Below the pieces are notes generated by a model that searched no databases, was not told the DNA's origin, and saw only the letters and a list, made by a program, of their open reading frames with translations. A program made the translations under genes and the position numbers. 64,000 nt of DNA, taken from an uncultured Roseateles sp. Its GTDB lineage: Bacteria > Pseudomonadota > Gammaproteobacteria > Burkholderiales > Burkholderiaceae_C. The stretch is taken from the NCBI RefSeq assembly GCF_913777145.1, contig NZ_CAJYPS010000019.1, positions 124,001-188,000 of the forward strand, written 5' to 3'. Shown piece after piece: positions 1 to 7,173 of this stretch; position 1 is the first letter of the stretch, and every line of letters begins with the position of its first letter.

Positions 1-416
1 ACCGCGTGCCCGACGGCACACGCGTCACCTTCAAAGTCAATCCGCTGAACCTCAAGACCATCAAGGTGGTCGTTCCCGGTACGGCCGAGTTCATCTCGGT
101 GGATTGCGTCAATGAGCTTAGCTGGCCGCGCACGCTTTCCTACCACGTGGCGGTTCGCCAGACAGCCCGGCGGATGGGCCTGAGCACCAAGGAGCTACGG
201 GACCTGGCGCTCGCCGAGGCGGCCCTGAAGCGCACTATCGAGGCGGCAGCGATGAAATCAAAGAAGGCCCTGCGGCGCGCCCAGGCCGAACTCTATAGGG
301 AGGCCCAGGCCGCAGAAGACGCCGAGGCCGCCAACGACCTTGCGGATGTCGTGCCGCCCAGCGGCGCGGACGTCGACTTGGAGGACCGCCTCGGCAAGGT
401 CTTCGCCGACGCATGA
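1..416 (+). CDS. tniA: TniA/TnsB-like transposase, C-terminal fragment (5' end outside window)
   Basis: The reading frame is already open at the left edge (first full codon at base 3), so this is the tail of a longer gene. The visible 138 residues look like the beta-barrel and tail that follow the DDE core in the Mu/TnsB/TniA integrase family: a barrel-like stretch with a basic strand then 'VVVPGTAEFISVDC', followed by a long charged helical tail rich in Ala, Glu and Lys. In this family the tail contacts the AAA regulator. The assignment rests largely on the next two genes, which are TniB-like and TniQ-like. The stop overlaps the next start as ATGA. The catalytic DDE residues are not in the window, so whether the transposase is intact cannot be judged. 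Confidence 0.75.
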   Translation, partial: RVPDGTRVTFKVNPLNLKTIKVVVPGTAEFISVDCVNELSWPRTLSYHVAVRQTARRMGLSTKELRDLALAEAALKRTIEAAAMKSKKALRRAQAELYREAQAAEDAEAANDLADVVPPSGADVDLEDRLGKVFADA

Positions 417-1393
417 ACATGGAATCCACCAAAACCGAACTCGACCTTCCTGCGGGGCCGCTGCGCGACGCCTTTGTGGGGCTCAACCGGCTGTACGTCG
501 AGACACGTCGCCACGGTGCGGCGTTGAGCGAAATGAAGCGCCTGTTCATGTCGTCGCCGCATGCGTCGAGTCACCAGGGATTCGCGCTGCTGGGCGACAC
601 CGGCGCCGGCAAGACCACGACCGTGCGCCAGCTCGAAGCCTGGCTGCGCAAGCAACTGGGCCTGGCGCCGGATGCGCCGACGCCGCTGCCCATCGTGACG
701 ATGCATGCGGACATGACCCCGAGGGGCCTTGTCGAAGCGCTACTCGACATCTACGGTGACCCCATGCCGACCACGGGCAAGCGCTCCGACTTGGACAAGC
801 GCCTGCGCAAGTATCTCCAGCGAGCCAACCATATCTTCGGCATCGTTCTCGACGAAGGGCAGCACGGCTTCATCGGCAAGACGGGGCGCCAACGGCTTCT
901 GATGACGGCTACGCTCAAGGACGTCATCTCGGAATGCCCTCGACCGGTGTTGGCGTTGGGTCCGCTGACGCTGGAGGAGCATCTCGACGGTGACCCCGCT
1001 CTGCACCAGCGCTTCGCAGAACGTGCCTTCCTCGAGGACTTGCGTCTGGACCTCGACGACGACTTGCACGACGTGCGCGCGGTACTGCGCGGCATGGATG
1101 CCCAGCTGCCGAGCGCGCCCGGTTGCAAGCTCGACTCTGCCGACATGCTCAAGCGCCTGTATGTGGCCGGCCAGGCGTCATTCGGTCGCAAGGTTCGCAT
1201 AGTGCGGTTGGCGTGCTCGTACGGCGCGATTGACGGCGCATCGGTCGTCCAGGTCCAGCACTACAGCCGGGCATGGCGCGCCGTGGCCCCGCGCAAGTTG
1301 CGCCACGACAAGCACGACCCCTTCTTGCTCGACGGTGCCACGGTCACCAAGCTGGCCGCGCAGCTGGGCACAAAGCTCCAGGGCACCGACTGA
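413..1393 (+). CDS. tniB: TniB/TnsC-family AAA ATPase, transposition regulator
   Basis: 326-residue ATPase. Walker A is GDTGAGKT at residues 61-68 and Walker B is IFGIVLDEGQH around 141-151, with the DE pair at 147-148. An N-terminal 'FVGLNRLYVETRRH' segment resembles the TniB N-terminus. In Tn7 and Tn5053 relatives this protein forms ATP-dependent filaments on DNA and links the target selector (TniQ/TnsD) to the transposase. The length is close to TniB proteins (about 300 aa) and shorter than Tn7 TnsC. The start at 413 overlaps the tniA stop by ATGA, so the two are probably translationally coupled. TniB-type is a better fit than IstB or a generic AAA because of the neighbours. Confidence 0.9.
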   Translation: MNMESTKTELDLPAGPLRDAFVGLNRLYVETRRHGAALSEMKRLFMSSPHASSHQGFALLGDTGAGKTTTVRQLEAWLRKQLGLAPDAPTPLPIVTMHADMTPRGLVEALLDIYGDPMPTTGKRSDLDKRLRKYLQRANHIFGIVLDEGQHGFIGKTGRQRLLMTATLKDVISECPRPVLALGPLTLEEHLDGDPALHQRFAERAFLEDLRLDLDDDLHDVRAVLRGMDAQLPSAPGCKLDSADMLKRLYVAGQASFGRKVRIVRLACSYGAIDGASVVQVQHYSRAWRAVAPRKLRHDKHDPFLLDGATVTKLAAQLGTKLQGTD

Positions 1394-1403
1394 CGGACTC
1401 GAT

Positions 1404-3137
1404 ATGCCGCCTCCAACCGACATGGATTCCACCCCCGATGGGCAGCACGGAGAACCGTTAGCCATCGGCCCTGGTAACACCGATTCGCCTGCCTTTGTCT
1501 TCACCCGCTCGCTCCACGAGGGAGAGAGCCTCGCCGGCTTCGTGCAGTGGCTATGCGCAGAGAACGTCGTGCCCCGCCAAGCCCACCTGTTCAAGCTGCT
1601 GGCACGCTTCGGATGCACTCCGCCGCAGTCGATTTGGGAGCTGGCGCAGGACGACGGCGCCTTGAGTGCCCTGGAAAGGCTTGCCAGGCAACCGGTAGGC
1701 GGACTCGCACACCTGCGCCTGCGCGTGCTGCGCGCGGCGGTCGATGACGGCGAAGAGGACCGCATCGTGCAACACGGCTACGAGTGGCCTCAGGGGAGTC
1801 TGGCCAAGCTGATGCAGCCCGTCTGCACCCATTGCTTGCGCGAAGACGGCTTCGTCCGCGCCGAGTGGGAGTTCGTGCAGGCACCGGTGTGCACACGCCA
1901 TAGCCTGCAGCTGATTGAGAACTGTGGGGCCTGTGGCGCGCCGATTCGGTCCGACCGACCGACGGTCGCGCACTGCGCGTCGTGCTCAGCGTCCCTGACC
2001 GACCTTGTGGCAACGCCCGCCAACGCACTGGTCGTGACGGCGGCACACGCCATCCAGGCGCCGCGCATGTTGGCCTTTGGCAGCGAGTCCTACACCGTGC
2101 CAGTCGAACCGCAAGACCTGTCAGGGCTGCTGCGCCTTCTGCTTCTGCCTCGCTTCGGCGAGGACGTGAGCTACGGGCTGCACGGCGACCTGGAAGCCAT
2201 TCCGCTGGCGCGACGCATCGAGGCACTGCACCGACTTGGCGCCTGCATCGTGGGCAAGCGCCTTGACGCCGAGCGCGTGCGCCAGTTCGCGCAGCAGCGC
2301 TGGCCGTATGCGTCGCGGCTCGTCGCTGACGAACAGTGGCGCCTGCTATTGGAGGCCGGGCGCATCGCGGGACTTGCACCCGATATCACCCGCGTGCTCG
2401 GCTGGAACAATGATGCCGCGCCCTACCCTATGGCGATAGAAGTCTTTGACAAGCGCCCGCCGCGCATCCTGAGTCTTGCGCAGCTGGCCGCCCACCTCCG
2501 CCTGGAGCCGGAGAACCTGGCCGCGCTCCTCAACTGGGAGCCCATGGCCACCAACAAGCTCGCCCACCTCGGCTTCGACATGGATGAGGTGCTGCGGCTT
2601 GAACGAGTGCTGCGTTCGATGCTGACCGTCGAGCAGGTGGACGAGCTGCTTGGCTGGCCCGGCGCAACGGCGGAGCTCGTCAAGATGCGTCTGCTCGAGG
2701 GGCTCCCGGGACCGGAGGGCACATGGCGCATCTACGCACGTAGCCTCAGCCAGTTGCTCGCGCGAGTGCATGAGCGCGTCGGCACTGTGGATTCCGATGC
2801 CGGTGATTGGGTATCGCTGCAGAGCTCGCGGGAGCTGGGCTTCGACGCGCGCCAGTTCGCATGGGCCATCGCGCAGGTCATCGGGGGCTCATTGGTCGCG
2901 CGTAGCTGGGAGCCCCCCTTCGGCCTGACGTCGCTGTTCGTGTGCCGCCGTCGCCTGCGTGAGCTGGCCAGTTGGCCCCAGTCGGAGGCGCCTGCCCAGA
3001 CGGCCGACGGACTTCGGTCCGACACGACCTGTACGGCAGGTGCGACGAGCGCTGGCAAGGAGCAGGAAACGACCCCGGTGCCAAGAGTACGGGGCGGGTC
3101 ATCGCGAAATGGAAGAAGTGCCGGTTGCCCACCATGA
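1404..3137 (+). CDS. tniQ: TniQ/TnsD-family target-site selection protein
   Basis: 577 residues from the ATG at 1404, ten bases after the tniB stop; an upstream in-frame ATG at 1230 lies inside tniB and is unlikely. The N-terminus carries the TniQ signature 'FTRSLHEGESLAGFVQWLCAE' (about 33-53). Zinc-finger pairs follow: C141/C144, C163/H166, C174/C177 and C191/C194, the usual TniQ arrangement. The long C-terminal half (about 200-560) is TnsD-like and probably helix-turn-helix rich. In this family TniQ/TnsD reads the attachment site and recruits the AAA ATPase. The length points to a TnsD-like sequence-specific selector rather than the short TniQ of CRISPR-associated elements. The stop overlaps the kptA start as ATGA, which is unusual. 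Confidence 0.88.
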   Translation: MPPPTDMDSTPDGQHGEPLAIGPGNTDSPAFVFTRSLHEGESLAGFVQWLCAENVVPRQAHLFKLLARFGCTPPQSIWELAQDDGALSALERLARQPVGGLAHLRLRVLRAAVDDGEEDRIVQHGYEWPQGSLAKLMQPVCTHCLREDGFVRAEWEFVQAPVCTRHSLQLIENCGACGAPIRSDRPTVAHCASCSASLTDLVATPANALVVTAAHAIQAPRMLAFGSESYTVPVEPQDLSGLLRLLLLPRFGEDVSYGLHGDLEAIPLARRIEALHRLGACIVGKRLDAERVRQFAQQRWPYASRLVADEQWRLLLEAGRIAGLAPDITRVLGWNNDAAPYPMAIEVFDKRPPRILSLAQLAAHLRLEPENLAALLNWEPMATNKLAHLGFDMDEVLRLERVLRSMLTVEQVDELLGWPGATAELVKMRLLEGLPGPEGTWRIYARSLSQLLARVHERVGTVDSDAGDWVSLQSSRELGFDARQFAWAIAQVIGGSLVARSWEPPFGLTSLFVCRRRLRELASWPQSEAPAQTADGLRSDTTCTAGATSAGKEQETTPVPRVRGGSSRNGRSAGCPP

Positions 3138-3748
3138 GCAATAGCGATTCACGCACATCGTCCTCGAGCCCTGAGCTTCTGGTCACGGTCAGCAAGCTGC
3201 TTTCGAAGGTCTTGCGCCATGAACCTGGGCTGGTCGGAGTGGTCCTGGACGCGCAGGGCTGGACCTCCATTGACGAGCTGCTCAAGGGCGTCGCCAAGGC
3301 TGCACGCGCCCCTGGTGCCGCCAAGCGGCTTCGCACCCTGCCGGCGCTGGACCGCAGCCTGTTGCTCGCCGTGGTCGAGGCGAACACCAAGCAGAGATTC
3401 GCGATTTCTGGCGATGGCAAGCGCATCCGTGCGGTTCAGGGGCACTCCGTCCCAGTCACGCTGAACCACCCGACGCTGGCTCCGCCAGCCGTGCTCTTCC
3501 ATGGCACGGCTGCCGACAACCTGAAGTCCATCCTGCGCGATGGCCTCAATCCAGGCGGGCGGCACGCCGTGCATCTTTCGGTCGACCCTCAGACGGCACG
3601 AGCGGTCGGTGCGCGTCATGGGCGGCCGCTCGTCCTGGTGGTCGCCGCTGGGCTCATGCACGCCGAAGGCTATTCCTTTTCTCGCGCCGACAACGGCGTC
3701 TGGCTCGTCGACCGAGTTCCGCCGAAGTATTTGGAGGTCGACACCTGA
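3134..3748 (+). CDS. kptA: RNA 2'-phosphotransferase, KptA/Tpt1 family, inside the transposon operon
   Basis: 204 residues from the ATG at 3134, which overlaps the tniQ stop (ATGA). Family motifs are clear: 'LRHEP' with R28-H29, 'LDAQGWTSIDELL' (38-50), 'KQRF' (86-89), 'KRIRAVQGHS' (96-105), 'LFHGTA' (121-126) and 'RHAVHLS' (143-149). R28, H29, R88 and R143 are candidates for the Arg-His-Arg-Arg active site; the exact alignment is my inference. Family members move an internal RNA 2'-phosphate to NAD+, releasing nicotinamide, and some bacterial ones ADP-ribosylate 5'-phosphorylated RNA or DNA ends in vitro. Bacteria lack the fungal tRNA splicing that makes the usual substrate, so the native role is unknown. 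Coupling to tniQ suggests it is a core passenger of the transposon. Confidence 0.9.
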   Translation: MSNSDSRTSSSSPELLVTVSKLLSKVLRHEPGLVGVVLDAQGWTSIDELLKGVAKAARAPGAAKRLRTLPALDRSLLLAVVEANTKQRFAISGDGKRIRAVQGHSVPVTLNHPTLAPPAVLFHGTAADNLKSILRDGLNPGGRHAVHLSVDPQTARAVGARHGRPLVLVVAAGLMHAEGYSFSRADNGVWLVDRVPPKYLEVDT

Positions 3749-3988
3749 AGGGGCCTCATCGTCGGGGCCGAGATGCCTTGGTCTTCACCTGCTGCGCTCG
3801 CAGTGCTGCTCAGCCGAACATGCAAGTGGCTCGACGCTACCAGGCATTACCAGGCCGTTGCGTAATTACTGAGCGCTCGCGTAATCCTGCGGCACGCCGG
3901 CTGCAGACCCATCTGTCGGCAGCGTCTTCTCGCGCATGCACGGAGCGGCAAGAGGAGACTTGTCAGAGAATAACGAATTCGTCAAAAA

Positions 3989-4018
3989 AAGCCGCCAGCT
4001 CACGAAGGCGAGCGGCTT
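3989..4018 (-). terminator. Hairpin with a T-run on the minus strand, just upstream of the ExoX-C-like gene
   Basis: AAGCCGC (3989-3995) pairs with GCGGCTT (4012-4018), and seven A residues sit at 3984-3990. Read on the minus strand this is a stem followed by a T-run, the form of an intrinsic terminator, yet no minus-strand gene enters it. Read on the plus strand it is a leader hairpin about ten bases before the Shine-Dalgarno of the next gene and could affect its translation. Confidence 0.35.
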
Positions 4019-4037
4019 ACCGTCGGGAGGAGCGGCC

Positions 4038-4484
4038 ATGCAGGTGACCTTCGGCAAGTACGTGGGCAAGAGCAGCCAGTTTTTGGTGCTCAAGGAGCCA
4101 GGCTACATTCGTTGGGCGCTGGGGCAGTCGGCCAACGGGCCGATGGCCAAGCTGCAGGCGGAGGCCAAGCGCCACATCCACGACTTCGACGCGAAGCCTT
4201 TCAAGGCGGTATGCGCGGAGTGCAAGCAGCCGGCTGTCCGGGCGACGGCGTATCAGAACAACACTGACCTCGTCGCATGGTGCGCGAACTGCGACCCGTA
4301 CTCCCTGGGCGCAAATAGCGGCAAGCTGACCGTTCTTACGACTTGGAGTCAAGCACTTCGGCACGTGGAATTCACGTGCGCCAACCGTAAGGGCGACCAA
4401 GCGGCCATCATCAAAGAGTTAGGCCGGCTCAAGGGTGCTCCAGCCCGTCTCGGCGACGTCCAAGCCGTGTCATTCCTGCCTTGA
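4038..4484 (+). CDS. Small protein: ExoX-like C-terminal domain plus zinc ribbon, unknown role
   Basis: 148 residues. The start at 4038 is chosen because GGGAGGAG lies seven bases upstream and the domain begins immediately; an in-frame ATG at 3936 would add a non-conserved leader. Residues 3-30, 'VTFGKYVGKSSQ' then 'PGYIRWALGQ', match the small domain found at the C-terminus of exodeoxyribonuclease X-type nucleases (pattern FGKYxGK...PxYxxW). C59-x2-C62 and C82-x2-C85 form a likely zinc ribbon. The DEDD nuclease domain is absent. The gene follows kptA on the same strand after a 289-base gap and is probably transposon cargo; a nucleic-acid-binding role is inference only. Confidence 0.6.
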   Translation: MQVTFGKYVGKSSQFLVLKEPGYIRWALGQSANGPMAKLQAEAKRHIHDFDAKPFKAVCAECKQPAVRATAYQNNTDLVAWCANCDPYSLGANSGKLTVLTTWSQALRHVEFTCANRKGDQAAIIKELGRLKGAPARLGDVQAVSFLP

Positions 4485-5039
4485 CGGGCTCAACTCCGCC
4501 CACATCGGCGCGCCGCCAGTTCAGCTCACGGGCGACTCGGTCGACGCGGGCTGAATATCAGTGGCGCCCTGAACAAAGCTCTGACCCGGCTGCTTGCGCT
4601 CGCTGAGAACGCGGCAGCACGCGAAGCTTCAGGGAGGCCAGCGCTCTGCGGCTTTCCGGCCCCTCGTCCGTGGAGCCACTATCCAAGTTTGAAGCGGTCC
4701 CAGCCAACAATTGCGGCATGACGGCTGGGGCCTCGGTGGACGATGTCGGCTGTCGAAGATTTCCCAATGAAATCAACAACTTGGCGCGTTGCAAAAATTA
4801 GATTGCGAACATACCACTTATCATCTGGCAAGACTTGAACTTGAGGTGGCGCGCCACGCTATGTCGTTGATTTACTTGTCCTCTCGTTGGCACCCTTACC
4901 TTGTCACCACAGTTGCAAACCACACGCGGCTACCCCCTTTGCCAGCTGGTCGGGCTTGCAAGCCCTGCAGCACACTTCATCTGCCCCGCATATGAACACG
5001 GCGCCGGCTCGCGGCCCGCTCCCGCACGGCGTGAAGAAC
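4485..5039 (+). other. Gene-free stretch, AT-richer in part; likely transposon right boundary
   Basis: No convincing ORF is seen in these 555 bases. From about 4740 to 4920 the sequence is clearly more AT-rich than its surroundings. The octamer GTTGCAAA occurs at about 4788 and 4913, and ACTTG-containing words recur at about 4768, 4832 and 4873. Tn7-like ends carry several short transposase-binding repeats, so this may be the right end of the element, with host DNA starting at or before gor. I could not define a terminal inverted repeat or target duplication because the left end is not in the window. Confidence 0.35.
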
Positions 5040-6392
5040 ATGCAGAACTATGACTTTGATCTCTTCGTGATCGGCGCCGGCTCCGGCGGCGTGCGCGCGG
5101 CCCGGGTGGCCGCACAGCACGGCGCGCGCGTGGGCGTGGCCGAAGGTGCGAACTTCGGCGGCACCTGCGTGCATCGCGGCTGCGTGCCCAAGAAGCTGAT
5201 GGTCTTTGCGAGCCGGCTGCCCGCCGCAGTCCAGGCCGGTCCGGCCTTCGGCTGGACGCTGGAGTCGCCACGCTTCGACTGGCAGGCGCTGATCCACAAC
5301 AAGGATGTGGAGCTGGAACGGCTGGAAGGCATCTACGAGCGCAATCTGCAGGGCTCGGGTGCCCAGGCCTTTGCCGAGCACGCGACGCTGGAAGGTCCGC
5401 ACACGGTGCGGCTGCGCGATTCGGGCCGCCGGTTCACGGCCGCACGCATCCTCATCGCCACCGGTGGCGTGCCGCACCGCCCGGAATTTCCGGGCGCCGA
5501 GCTGGGCATCACGTCGGACGAGCTCTTTCACCTGCCCGAGCAGCCGCGCCGGCTGCTGGTGGTGGGCGGCGGCTATATCGCGGTGGAGTTTGCGAGCGTG
5601 TTCAAGGGGCTGGGCAGCGAGGTCACGCAACTGGTGCGCGGCCCGGCGCTGCTGCGCGGCTTCGATGGCGAGCTGGCGCAGGCGCTGCAGGAGCAGCTGA
5701 GCCAGCGAGGCGTGAACTTCGTGTTCGACGACCGCATCGAAACGCTGCAGCGCGAGGGCTCGACGCTGCGCGCCACCACGACTGGCGGGCGTGTGCTGGA
5801 GGCGGACGCGGTGCTGCTGAGCACCGGCCGCCGCCCCAACACCCAGGGCCTGGGGCTGGACGCCGCGGGCGTGGCGGTGGACGACCAGGGTGCCATCGTC
5901 GTGGGCCCGGGCGGGCTCACCAATGTGCCGTCCATCTACGCGATCGGTGACGTCACGAACCGGCTCAACCTGACCCCGGTGGCAATCCGTGAAGGCCAGG
6001 CCTTCGCCGACCACCACTACGGCGGCCTGGACGTCGAGCCGCTGGACTATGAGCGCGTGCCCACCGCGGTGTTCACCACGCCCGAGCTGGCCACCGTGGG
6101 CCTGACCGAGGAGACGGCACGAGCGCTCCACCCTCGCCTGCGCGTGCTCAAGAGCCGCTTCCGTTCCATGGCCAACACCTTTGCGGGCTCGCGCGAGCAG
6201 GTGCTGTTCAAGGTGCTGATCGACGAGGACAGCGACCGGGTGGTGGGCGTGCACCTGATGGGCGACGGCGTCGCCGAGATGGTGCAGTTCATCGCGGTGG
6301 CGCTGACGGCCGGCGCCACCTGGCGCGACTTCCGCCGCACCGTGGCCTTGCACCCCACCATCGCGGAGGAGCTGGTGACGCTCAAGGCTTGA
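5040..6392 (+). CDS. gor: Glutathione-disulfide reductase
   Basis: 450 residues from the ATG at 5040; an in-frame ATG at 4992 would add 16 residues with no recognisable sequence. The FAD dinucleotide motif is GAGSGG (12-17). The redox disulfide is C43/C48 in 'GTCVHRGCVPKK', the glutathione-reductase form. The NADPH-binding motif is 'VVGGGYIAVEFA', and the C-terminal 'HPTIAEE' supplies the active-site His (about 438) of the partner subunit. The enzyme uses NADPH to reduce oxidised glutathione in the cytoplasm and acts as a homodimer. It is the first clear host gene after the transposon and points toward the convergent GH16 gene. Other disulfide reductases (Lpd, MerA) are less likely from the redox motif. 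Confidence 0.92.
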   Translation: MQNYDFDLFVIGAGSGGVRAARVAAQHGARVGVAEGANFGGTCVHRGCVPKKLMVFASRLPAAVQAGPAFGWTLESPRFDWQALIHNKDVELERLEGIYERNLQGSGAQAFAEHATLEGPHTVRLRDSGRRFTAARILIATGGVPHRPEFPGAELGITSDELFHLPEQPRRLLVVGGGYIAVEFASVFKGLGSEVTQLVRGPALLRGFDGELAQALQEQLSQRGVNFVFDDRIETLQREGSTLRATTTGGRVLEADAVLLSTGRRPNTQGLGLDAAGVAVDDQGAIVVGPGGLTNVPSIYAIGDVTNRLNLTPVAIREGQAFADHHYGGLDVEPLDYERVPTAVFTTPELATVGLTEETARALHPRLRVLKSRFRSMANTFAGSREQVLFKVLIDEDSDRVVGVHLMGDGVAEMVQFIAVALTAGATWRDFRRTVALHPTIAEELVTLKA

Positions 6393-6407
6393 GCGCCGCT
6401 CCGCCGT

Positions 6408-7118
6408 TCACTCCACCTTGACCCAGTCGTAGTAGGCTGGGCCACCGCCGCCGGTCCATCGGCCCAGAAAGCCGATGGCATCGGGGGTGTTGTCCCCGTG
6501 CCAGTGGTTGAGCATCAGCTGCATGGGCGCGGCGACCGACACCGCCTGCTCGCGCAGCGTGGTTTCGCGGCCCTGCTCGTCCACGCTGAACCAGCGCACG
6601 GAGTTCTCCCGCCACTCGAAGCCCAGCGTGTGCCAGCCGGGCTGTATGGGGTACTGGCGGAAGTCCTGCACACCGCCCTTCCACACATTGGTGTGCAGCA
6701 CGGTGCCGCCGTTGATCAGCTCGATGTCGATCTCGAAATGACTGGCCGTGCCGGCCTGGCCGGTGTATAGGAAGAAGGAGCTGTTGCCGCCTGCAAAGCT
6801 GCTGGCCTTCATGCGGGTGCTGAACTTGCCATAGGTGAAGCTGCGGCGCGTGCGGATCTCGCCGCAGCGCTGTGTGCCGCCATTCACGTTGAGCACCATG
6901 AGCCCCCTCTCCTTCCACACCTCGCTGTAGGCGAAGGTGCAGCCAAAGGGCGTGCCATTGGGCCAGGTGGCGGTTTCCCAGGCCGGACCGGCACCGCCGG
7001 TGCCATCGAAGCCGTCAAAGAAGCCTTCGGCGTACGCGCCGGCGCTGAGGACCAGCGTCAGCGCGGCCAGGGCCGGCGCGGGCATGGCGCGCCGCGCACG
7101 TTGGGTGAGGGAGGTCAT
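6408..7118 (-). CDS. GH16 endo-beta-1,3-1,4-glucanase (lichenase-like), secreted
   Basis: 236 residues from the ATG at 7118, preceded by GGAGA. The signal peptide is about 1-30, with likely cleavage after AYA. The GH16 catalytic motif ExDxE is present as EIDIE (129-133), giving nucleophile E129 and acid/base E133. C60 ('FGCTF') and C85 ('QRCGE') match the conserved disulfide of Bacillus lichenases, and 'SSFFLYTGQAG' and the end 'YYDWVKVE' also follow that subgroup. The expected activity is cleavage of mixed-linkage beta-glucan outside the cell or in the periplasm; laminarinase is a less likely alternative. It is the last gene of the minus-strand beta-glucan cluster, 55 bases after the receptor gene. 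Confidence 0.88.
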   Translation of the reverse strand: MTSLTQRARRAMPAPALAALTLVLSAGAYAEGFFDGFDGTGGAGPAWETATWPNGTPFGCTFAYSEVWKERGLMVLNVNGGTQRCGEIRTRRSFTYGKFSTRMKASSFAGGNSSFFLYTGQAGTASHFEIDIELINGGTVLHTNVWKGGVQDFRQYPIQPGWHTLGFEWRENSVRWFSVDEQGRETTLREQAVSVAAPMQLMLNHWHGDNTPDAIGFLGRWTGGGGPAYYDWVKVE

Positions 7119-7173
7119 CGCAGTCTCCGGAATCTGCAAAAAGGGTGGCGCGCGGCCCGCGCGCGCCAGGCGG

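Noticed and set aside
1230-1403. Longer N-terminus for TniQ
   Set aside because: The extra 58 codons lie inside tniB and translate to Ser/Thr/Arg-rich shadow; the ATG at 1404 suits the operon.
3855-3905. Repeated GCGTAAT words as a transposon end
   Set aside because: Only two short copies at about 3859 and 3890, with cargo-like coding sequence beyond them; too weak.
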